Assembly: GCA_002722595.1 (NCBI GenBank)
Contig: PBMO01000015.1
Coordinates: 7,942-47,503 of the forward strand
Direction of reading: 5' to 3'
Length of the DNA: 39,562 nt
DNA from: Methanobacteriota archaeon
GTDB taxonomy: Archaea; Thermoplasmatota; Poseidoniia; Poseidoniales; Thalassarchaeaceae
The position numbers were made by a program, and so were the translations under genes. The notes under the pieces are model-generated. The model searched no databases. It was not told the origin of the DNA and saw nothing but the letters and a program-made list of their open reading frames with translations. Below, one piece after another: positions 33,709-39,562 of this stretch (position 1 is its first letter; each line of letters opens with the position of its first letter).

Positions 33709-34739
33709 CTAATCACCACCTGTTGCAAGACGACATCTAAATGGAATGCAGCCTCAATTGGATGCAATGTCATACCCTCTGCTCCTGAGACTCGCCCCTT
33801 GGGGCCGAATCCAAAATAATCACTTGAATCGCCAGTGGCTCGATGTAAATCATAGGAGTCTGTCCATTGTCGAAGATATCGTGATTCAGGATTATCTACT
33901 CCGGTGAATTCCGGAGATATTCTCAGATTCCTTGCATTTTCATCAAAGAACGTGATGGCTCCTTTGCTCTCTATGTCGAGTGACATTGACATGCTCTGTT
34001 CAGCACCCGCAATGTCCGCATCCAGTAGCATGATACTTACTCTCATTTTGCCATCTAAATCAATGTCATGGTGTAATCTTGGGTATTCTTCCACCTCTAT
34101 TGGCTGGTTTGGTAGTTGTTGAATCCTGGCTCCATTGATTAGGTTAACATCAAAACTTCCTACTGACAGCGGAGTCCTCAGTTGGATGCCATCAAGTGGT
34201 GTTTGAATCCATCGATGGATGATGATGCCATTCGAATCCTTGACATCTATTTTTATCCATTGCTGCATACTTGCATTTGTGATAATGTCTCCCATGCCTT
34301 CGTTCAAATCCCATTGTTCAGAAATTGATGGTCCAGTTATACTGACGGATGCTGCGCTTGAGTTCAGAGATGTGATATTGAAAACTCCGCCTGATAATTC
34401 GATAGTAACTCTGTCATTGCCAAATAAATCAGCACTGATTTGCCATATTTCAGCCATCCTAAGTGGCTTGATGGTATCTGAAATGTGTTGGCTATGGATG
34501 ACCATCCCAGTACCTGCGGGTGATTCTGCGGCTACAAGTAATCGATCATTAAATTGAGTTGCTGCAACAGTGCCAGAGGACCAATCTCGGTTATCGGTTA
34601 AATCTTGCATAAAGGGCTGCATGACCACCATTACTCCAGCCATTGTTGATATCACCATGGCCAGCAGCATCGTAACTCCCATAATCTCTGAAACGCCGCT
34701 TTCATCGGCCCGGCGATACGGGGCACAGGGTCGGCGCAT
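33705..34739 (-). CDS. Pilin-like protein, first gene of the operon
   Basis: 344 residues. The N-terminus MRRPCAPYRRADESGVSEIMGVTMLLAMV is the clearest pilin type of the three: a basic leader, DESGVSEIMGV, then a hydrophobic helix to about residue 45 with repeated small residues and Met. The mature domain is beta-rich and acidic with no recognised family (ISLDIESKGAITFFDENARNLRI, HHDIDLDGKMRVSIMLLDADI). Three consecutive genes with the same N-terminal plan but different bodies and sizes resemble sets of minor pilins or pseudopilins that assemble together. No pilus ATPase or platform protein is in the window, so the assembly machine must be encoded elsewhere. An AACCG/CGGTT dyad abuts the ATG. 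Confidence 0.78.
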   Translation of the reverse strand: MRRPCAPYRRADESGVSEIMGVTMLLAMVISTMAGVMVVMQPFMQDLTDNRDWSSGTVAATQFNDRLLVAAESPAGTGMVIHSQHISDTIKPLRMAEIWQISADLFGNDRVTIELSGGVFNITSLNSSAASVSITGPSISEQWDLNEGMGDIITNASMQQWIKIDVKDSNGIIIHRWIQTPLDGIQLRTPLSVGSFDVNLINGARIQQLPNQPIEVEEYPRLHHDIDLDGKMRVSIMLLDADIAGAEQSMSMSLDIESKGAITFFDENARNLRISPEFTGVDNPESRYLRQWTDSYDLHRATGDSSDYFGFGPKGRVSGAEGMTLHPIEAAFHLDVVLQQVVIS

Positions 34740-34740
34740 G

Positions 34741-34758
34741 AACCGAGATAACGCGGTT
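34741..34758 (-). promoter_or_regulatory. Dyad immediately upstream of the pilin operon start
   Basis: On the minus strand AACCG and CGGTT flank CGTTATCT and end one base before the ATG at 34739. The 5-bp stem would occlude the start region; no clear Shine-Dalgarno is present between it and the ATG. Confidence 0.3.
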
Positions 34759-34777
34759 CGTTCTTAGCAATTCTCAT

Positions 34778-34798
34778 TTCACCTCATACTGAGGTGAA
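34778..34798 (-). terminator. Perfect 9-bp hairpin between MBL gene and pilin operon
   Basis: TTCACCTCA (34778-34786) and TGAGGTGAA (34790-34798) are perfectly complementary around a 3-base loop, 4 bases after the MBL gene stop on the minus strand. Position suggests a terminator or mRNA end-stabiliser, though no U-tract follows. The 3' arm on the minus strand contains GAGGTGA, a near-perfect Shine-Dalgarno, directly before an ATG that opens only a 41-codon frame. Confidence 0.5.
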
Positions 34799-34802
34799 GT
34801 TT

Positions 34803-35627
34803 TCACAGGGTAATCAGTTCTGCTTCTTCTTGTCCAATCCAGTGGCTGAATTCAGGCCCGTTTCGAGTCGAAATCCGCAAATCACCTGACCAGTTATCTA
34901 AGCGGAATAGCACCTCACTCTCTGCTATATGTGGGGCATTGTTTTTTTCTGAAAGGTGACAAAGCACCACGCTTTTTGTTTGTTCACTCAAGACTTCTTC
35001 CAAAAGGAGTGATGTTTGTAAATTCGACAGGTGACCACCACGGCCAGCAATTCTTGTTTTCAGACTTTCAGGGTAGGGCCCAAGTGCAAGTCTCTTTGCA
35101 TCATAATTTGCTTCTACAGAAATATGTGCACATCCTTTGAGGTGCCGTATTAGTTCATCAGTGGGTTCTCCTAAATCAGTGACAATAGCAGCACGTTTAC
35201 CTGTCCCTGAATTGATTATGAAACCAACATTTTCAGCATCATCGTGGGGAACTGGAACAGGTAGTACTGAAATGTCTTGGGTGACCTGTACACGTTCTAG
35301 TGATTCAAACAATTTGCATTGATTTACAGGGTCAAGGCCAATATTTGCACAAGTGGTGAAGTTTGCAAAAATCTTGGCGCCATGCCTTCGCTGAAATATC
35401 TCGGCACCTTTAGCATGGTCTGTGTGGTGGTGTGTGAGCAGAATGGCATCAATGGACTCTGGCTGTACTCCAATTCTAGCTAATCTTTTCTCAATTTGCT
35501 TACCGCTGAAGCCACAGTCGACCAATACTTTCGACTCACCACTTTGCAACAGCGTAGAGTTGCCACGACTCCCTGATCCAAGGTGGGTAATCTCTAGACT
35601 CATGCCAACCTTTGTTCGTGTAGCCAT
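34803..35627 (-). CDS. MBL-fold metallo-hydrolase (YycJ/VicX-like)
   Basis: 274 residues, cytoplasmic. The metallo-beta-lactamase signature H-x-H-x-D-H is THHHTDHAKG, with His66, His68, Asp70 and His71. Further metal ligands are likely VPHDDAEN (His), VTDLG (Asp) and LCHLSEKNN (His). The N-terminal LGSGSRGNSTLLQ and VLVDCGFSGKQIEKRL are typical of the YycJ/VicX-type branch, whose members include nucleases and hydrolases of unknown substrate. ATG 35627 has AAGGAGTGA just upstream; Met9 (35603) is closer to the usual family start and is an alternative. It precedes the pilin operon on the same strand but is separated by a strong hairpin. It is divergent from the gene at 35840. Confidence 0.87.
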   Translation of the reverse strand: MATRTKVGMSLEITHLGSGSRGNSTLLQSGESKVLVDCGFSGKQIEKRLARIGVQPESIDAILLTHHHTDHAKGAEIFQRRHGAKIFANFTTCANIGLDPVNQCKLFESLERVQVTQDISVLPVPVPHDDAENVGFIINSGTGKRAAIVTDLGEPTDELIRHLKGCAHISVEANYDAKRLALGPYPESLKTRIAGRGGHLSNLQTSLLLEEVLSEQTKSVVLCHLSEKNNAPHIAESEVLFRLDNWSGDLRISTRNGPEFSHWIGQEEAELITL

Positions 35628-35839
35628 TCACTCCTTGAATGAAGCGCTCCTAACAGTGTCTTCAAAGCCAATTTTGGATGTTAATTCTATCCTCCAATTA
35701 GTAATTTTACCTTCGACTTTTATTACAAAATTATTCCAGAAAAGAGGTTTTGAAAATGCATCTCGTCCGAACGACGCTCCATCAGCATCATAAGCGTGAG
35801 AGGGGGGATGGGCTGTGGGTGTAACCCACAGGTGAATCC
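35628..35839. promoter_or_regulatory. Divergent intergenic region (MBL / giant TSP3 protein)
   Basis: A 212-base gap between divergent starts. The MBL side holds AAGGAGTGA (minus strand). The middle (about 35680-35745) is A/T-rich and is the likely site of the promoters, e.g. TTTTATTACAAAATTATT. The right side holds a purine run GAGAGGGGGGATGGG and the hairpin listed separately. I see no small gene here that I can support. Confidence 0.4.
35813..35831 (+). promoter_or_regulatory. 8-bp hairpin overlapping the Shine-Dalgarno of the 35840 gene
   Basis: CTGTGGGT (35813-35820) and ACCCACAG (35824-35831) are perfectly complementary with a GTA loop. The Shine-Dalgarno AGGTGA (35830-35835) begins within the 3' arm, 4 bases before the ATG at 35840. 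Folding would partly mask it. Confidence 0.5.
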
Positions 35840-38800
35840 ATGCGCCGCAAACAAACAGCACTTCTAATGACGCTACTAATCGTTGGTTCGATGGTTTTTG
35901 TTAGTCAAATAAGGCCAAACAGTCCAGTACAATCGGTACATCCTGGTGATACTACAGGGGAGGGTCCCCCAATAACCGATCGCGATAAAGATGGGATGCC
36001 AGATTTGCACGAAGAGGCTTTCAGTGAAGCGATTTTCTTGGATCAAGGAGATAGGTCAAGAACGGTCCAAGGACTTGATTCAGACAATGGTACTGATAAT
36101 CAAAGTGACCATGATTTCGACGGTCTAACTGCTTTGATGGAATATTGTTGGCCTTATGATTTGGATTCTTGTTTCACCGATAATCGAACGGGGTTGCCAG
36201 GTAAACCTGATGATATTTCTGAAACAGGAGTCCGCTGGTACTTGGATCCAAGAATGGGTGACACTGATGGCGATGGTTTGCCTGATGGGTTTGAAGTTTC
36301 GATGTGTATGTCGTATACCGGGGAAATCAATGCCCAAACGCATGTTTGGGAATGCGAAATTTTTGATCCTTTGAACAGCAGTGATGGTTTAGCAGACAGT
36401 GATCGATGTGAACTCGTGACGGTCTTCAATTGTGGGGATGGTTTTGACGTAGACCGAGATGGGGAAATAGAGCCGCATGAGTACTACACAAATACGGAAG
36501 AATACCTGTATGGTGCACCTGAGAGTTGGACTACTGAGTTTGATGGTTTGCGGTGTTCTGGCCAGGTACCACATCTAGTTGACCCTTGTCGGACCGATGA
36601 AACGCGCCCTACAAATGATGATGGATGGCTTGGCACAGACCCTCTTGACAATGATACTGATTACTATCGCTGGGCTGGAAACCCAGGCCAAGCATTCGGT
36701 CTAACTCAGAAGGGCGATGGAATAATTGATGGTTGGGAAATATACTTCCAATTAGATCCTTTGAACAGTTCTGATGCACTGATTGATAGTGATGTAGACG
36801 GTTGGGATATCAATCGTGATGGTGCGATATCTCCTGACACCTCTAGTGTGACCCTTGATTTGGGAGAGGCTCTAAGCAATTTGGAAGAATATACCATTTC
36901 AGTTGACGATGGCAATTGGGTTACAGCAGGTGTGAAAAGTACATCAATCGGTTTTGAAAATGCAGTTGTTCATGAGTATAATCAAGGCACCACTCCTGAT
37001 ATTTTGCACCATGACACTCACTCCTTATTTGCAGATGATTCAGTTGGCTTGCTGTATATAGGCACCCGTAGTGGTGTTTCTGTAATGCAACCATCTACGA
37101 ATAGCTCGACTCATTACACACTTCCTGCAGGCGTCCATTTGCATGATATGTATCACTGGCCTTCGGGTGGTGAAAATGGCATTCTAGTTCTTACCACTAG
37201 CGTTGGCTTGCAATCCATTGCTTTACTTGAGGACGGGCTATTATCAGGTGTCATAGATGAATTGGTTACTGGGGAAATGCATTTGACAATCCCATTAGAT
37301 ACAGGTAGTGGTGACTTGGATATGATTGGTTTTGGTGAATCCCAAAATGTGTGGAAATATTCAGTTGATTCTGAAGGGCGCATCGGTTCAGTCGAATCCG
37401 TTGCACCTCTGACCAACGCTCTCCAGCAAGAAGAAAATGCTACGGTCAATGCAGCAGTCCATGTTGTTTTACCCAGCGATGGCCCCCGATTATTCATAGG
37501 CACAAACCGTGGTTTAGTCATGGCCAACTCCTCTGATTTATCAGGTGGTTTCCCTACGAGTTGGATATTTGATACAAGTAATGCTGGACAATACGTAAAG
37601 TCTGGTGTAGTAGGTAGTGGTATGGATGCCGCGGTCCAATCGTTGGTTGTTGATGGTCCTCGAGACTCAGGGGGTGAAATCACTAGCCCGCAAACTCTCT
37701 GGGTTGGCACAAGAGTAGCCGTTCACCAATTCGATTTGATTGTAGGACCGTCACAACCGGTTGGAGCCTTCAGTTATGAGAGGATGTACAACAACTTCGA
37801 CGACGATGAGGCAACAAAAACAGCTGGAAATGATGTCTTGACTATATTGCCACTGGGTGATGAAGTAATTATTGGTTCAAAATGGGGTACGTGGGCACTC
37901 GATGCAGATCACAGCCGTTCTTCAGGCGTAGAGCCCGATCACACAAGAATCCCTGGCCGGGTTGTCGATTTAGCCATTTTAACTGTAGAAGATGAACCAC
38001 TATTGTTTGCAGCACTCGACCCAGGTCAATATGCCAATATTGTGCAGATAGACCCTCTGTCAAATGACTCCGACTCGGACGGTATGCCAGATGGTTGGGA
38101 GTACATATTTGGGCTTGATCCAACCAATCCATTTGATCGCGACGATGATCTCGATGCTGATGGAGTTAATTTGAATCCTGATGCGGATGATTATTTTGAT
38201 AGAAGTTGGACTAATCTTGACGAGTTCCGATATGTTGCAATGACTGACCAAGGATGGAATTCGACCAATCCAAAACTATCCGATACTGATGGGGACGGCC
38301 TATTAGATGGCGAGGAATATTGGGGCTTCTTCGTCGATAAGACCAACTTCACTTGCCATTATCTGAATGGTGATTATCTATGTGATGAAAACACTGGTGA
38401 AGACGCTAGAAATACATACATCACTGGTTGGTCTGATTCAGGCGCTGGTGGAGGGACGGATCGTACAATTGATCCAACAAATACAGACACAGATGGAGAT
38501 GGTATGCCAGATGGTTGGGAAATCAAGTATCGTCGATGGATTGGTCAAACTTTCACCGGAGGGAATGAGTGGTCTCTAGACCCTAGCGATCCTAGCGATG
38601 CTGTGGAAGATGCCGACGGGGATGGGTTGACCAATCTCTGCGAGTATCAATGGCAGCAAATTCGGTTACTTGTTCTCGAGCAGGGTCTTTCAACTCACAA
38701 CGAAACATCTGATGGAGCCGAACTTTGGGTAGATACTGATCCAAACCTCATTGATTCAGATGGAGATGGATTACCTGATGGCTGGGAGGCACGGTACACC

Positions 38801-39562
38801 TGCTCATGGTCTTCTGCTCAGGAGGGATTGAATCCGCTGAATGGCTCTGACGCAGGTAACAATCCAGATGGGGACGGATATGATGTTAATCATGATGGAA
38901 TATTACAGCCTGAAGAGTCTCTAACGAATTGGATGGAGTATTACTTATCGTCACTGATAATGCTTGGTGATGTTGACCAAAATGGTGCATCATTGGCGTA
39001 TTCAACCCATTTGTACAATGATTCTTGGAATGGTTCTGCAACCAATGCATTTGGCTTCTTTGTTTCACAGGAAGTGCTAGACGATCAACCACTTGCACCA
39101 CAGCGGGATTATGGTACCAGTGATCCATTGAGTAGAGATACGGATCAAGATGGAATGCCAGATGGTTGGGAGGTATACTTCGCAAGATGGGATGTATATG
39201 CCGACGATTGGACACTGAATCCTGTGATGGAATTAGATTCACTGGGTGATCCTGATGGGGACGGGATGACGAACTGGGAGGAATACAATTCAATTGCTGC
39301 CAACTTCACCGAATCCGATCCAGATAAATCAAGTCCTCAGTACTATGCATTTGGCACTGGTAATATTGCCTCTATACAGGTATGGAGTGAGGGGGGTTCC
39401 TCAATGTCTTTTGGCGAATTCATGACTCCTGAGCAGATTGCAATTAGTGGTATGACCGCTGATCCAAATAATCCAGATACAGATGGTGATGGGATGTACG
39501 ACGGAATTGAACTTCTATTCACACAGTGGAACCAATCAGATATGGTTTGGACCCTCAATCCA
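35840..39562 (+). CDS. Giant secreted protein with thrombospondin type 3-like Ca2+ repeats and a propeller-like region (3' truncated)
   Basis: 1241 codons remain open to the window edge, so the gene is truncated at its 3' end. A signal peptide (MRRKQTALLMTLLIVGSMVFVSQI) is followed by Asp-rich repeats of the TSP3/dockerin-like calcium type at about residues 45-330. A middle region of about 370-740 carries LLYIGTRSGVSVM, RLFIGTNRGLVMAN, TLWVGTRVAVHQFD and VIIGSKWGTWALD, blade-like motifs of a two-component-regulator-type propeller. TSP3-like repeats resume at about 745-1241 with nearly identical units: DSDGMPDGWEYIF, DTDGDGMPDGWE, DSDGDGLPDGWE and DTDQDGMPDGWE. Such repeats bind calcium and stiffen cell-surface or adhesin proteins. 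The GGTATGCCAGATGGTTGGGA block recurs almost unchanged in the DNA near 38083, 38501 and 39151. ATG 35840 has Shine-Dalgarno AGGTGA. Confidence 0.85.
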   Translation, partial: MRRKQTALLMTLLIVGSMVFVSQIRPNSPVQSVHPGDTTGEGPPITDRDKDGMPDLHEEAFSEAIFLDQGDRSRTVQGLDSDNGTDNQSDHDFDGLTALMEYCWPYDLDSCFTDNRTGLPGKPDDISETGVRWYLDPRMGDTDGDGLPDGFEVSMCMSYTGEINAQTHVWECEIFDPLNSSDGLADSDRCELVTVFNCGDGFDVDRDGEIEPHEYYTNTEEYLYGAPESWTTEFDGLRCSGQVPHLVDPCRTDETRPTNDDGWLGTDPLDNDTDYYRWAGNPGQAFGLTQKGDGIIDGWEIYFQLDPLNSSDALIDSDVDGWDINRDGAISPDTSSVTLDLGEALSNLEEYTISVDDGNWVTAGVKSTSIGFENAVVHEYNQGTTPDILHHDTHSLFADDSVGLLYIGTRSGVSVMQPSTNSSTHYTLPAGVHLHDMYHWPSGGENGILVLTTSVGLQSIALLEDGLLSGVIDELVTGEMHLTIPLDTGSGDLDMIGFGESQNVWKYSVDSEGRIGSVESVAPLTNALQQEENATVNAAVHVVLPSDGPRLFIGTNRGLVMANSSDLSGGFPTSWIFDTSNAGQYVKSGVVGSGMDAAVQSLVVDGPRDSGGEITSPQTLWVGTRVAVHQFDLIVGPSQPVGAFSYERMYNNFDDDEATKTAGNDVLTILPLGDEVIIGSKWGTWALDADHSRSSGVEPDHTRIPGRVVDLAILTVEDEPLLFAALDPGQYANIVQIDPLSNDSDSDGMPDGWEYIFGLDPTNPFDRDDDLDADGVNLNPDADDYFDRSWTNLDEFRYVAMTDQGWNSTNPKLSDTDGDGLLDGEEYWGFFVDKTNFTCHYLNGDYLCDENTGEDARNTYITGWSDSGAGGGTDRTIDPTNTDTDGDGMPDGWEIKYRRWIGQTFTGGNEWSLDPSDPSDAVEDADGDGLTNLCEYQWQQIRLLVLEQGLSTHNETSDGAELWVDTDPNLIDSDGDGLPDGWEARYTCSWSSAQEGLNPLNGSDAGNNPDGDGYDVNHDGILQPEESLTNWMEYYLSSLIMLGDVDQNGASLAYSTHLYNDSWNGSATNAFGFFVSQEVLDDQPLAPQRDYGTSDPLSRDTDQDGMPDGWEVYFARWDVYADDWTLNPVMELDSLGDPDGDGMTNWEEYNSIAANFTESDPDKSSPQYYAFGTGNIASIQVWSEGGSSMSFGEFMTPEQIAISGMTADPNNPDTDGDGMYDGIELLFTQWNQSDMVWTLNP
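38083..39170 (+). repeat. Recurring DNA block encoding D-G-M-P-D-G-W-E
   Basis: Near-identical copies of GGNATGCCAGATGGTTGGGA occur at about 38083, 38501 and 39151, with weaker copies near 38770 (TTACCTGATGGCTGGGAG) and 36276. They encode the core of the calcium-repeat modules. The nucleotide identity suggests recent duplication or strong constraint. Confidence 0.6.

Noticed and set aside
37153-37710. 185-codon minus-strand frame in the giant secreted protein gene
   Set aside because: Antisense to the propeller-like region; no family features. Shadow frame.
38083-39170. Possible CRISPR array from repeated 20-mers
   Set aside because: The repeats are in-frame protein modules with irregular spacing inside a long coding region, not a CRISPR array.

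Overview
The window looks archaeal and most likely comes from a planktonic marine euryarchaeote of the Marine Group II / Poseidoniales type. That placement is an inference from gene content; no 16S or search was available. The archaeal signals are a CDP-archaeol synthase (carS), an AglB/STT3 oligosaccharyltransferase, three proteins with archaeal type IV pilin-like N-termini, LSGC lipoboxes, and a tRNA without an encoded CCA. Many very large secreted or membrane-anchored acidic proteins fit the same lineage. Coding density is high: the longest gene-free gaps are about 207 bp (23755-23961) and 212 bp (35628-35839), and both are described below.

Region 1 (1-5245, + strand): the 3' end of a small membrane protein, a subtilisin-like lipoprotein, a nitroreductase, an Asp-box (sialidase-like fold) lipoprotein, a COG1078-type HD phosphohydrolase and a tRNA with anticodon CAU. 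Region 2 (5246-10560): a cluster of surface proteins. Two tandem paralogues (5288 and 6410) have a signal peptide, beta-rich ectodomain and C-terminal membrane anchor. A three-TM protein with a large ectodomain (7473) follows, and a convergent gene (10525 to 8756, - strand) encodes another anchored ectodomain protein. Region 3 (10606-12593): carS and purD, both housekeeping, closely spaced.

Region 4 (12626-30941, + strand) is the most striking part. A 3225-residue AglB has an extra N-terminal membrane domain and about 1800 residues of C-terminal Ig-like/carboxypeptidase-regulatory-like modules ending in a membrane anchor. It is followed by a signal-anchored subtilase, a 1456-residue beta-helix surface protein and a wHTH-STAND-TPR protein. 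An AT-rich promoter region with spaced direct repeats precedes the beta-helix gene. Region 5 (30938-35627, - strand): an MBL-fold hydrolase upstream of a three-gene operon of pilin-like proteins whose genes overlap by ATGA. Region 6 (35840 to the end, + strand): the first 1241 codons of a giant secreted protein with thrombospondin type 3-like calcium repeats flanking a propeller-like region.

The general theme is building, glycosylating, processing and regulating the cell surface: an oligosaccharyltransferase, two secreted or membrane proteases, pilins and many ectodomain proteins. A recurring feature is an inverted repeat just upstream of, or overlapping, the ribosome-binding site of surface-protein genes. 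It may be a shared post-transcriptional control layer or chance, and it is testable.
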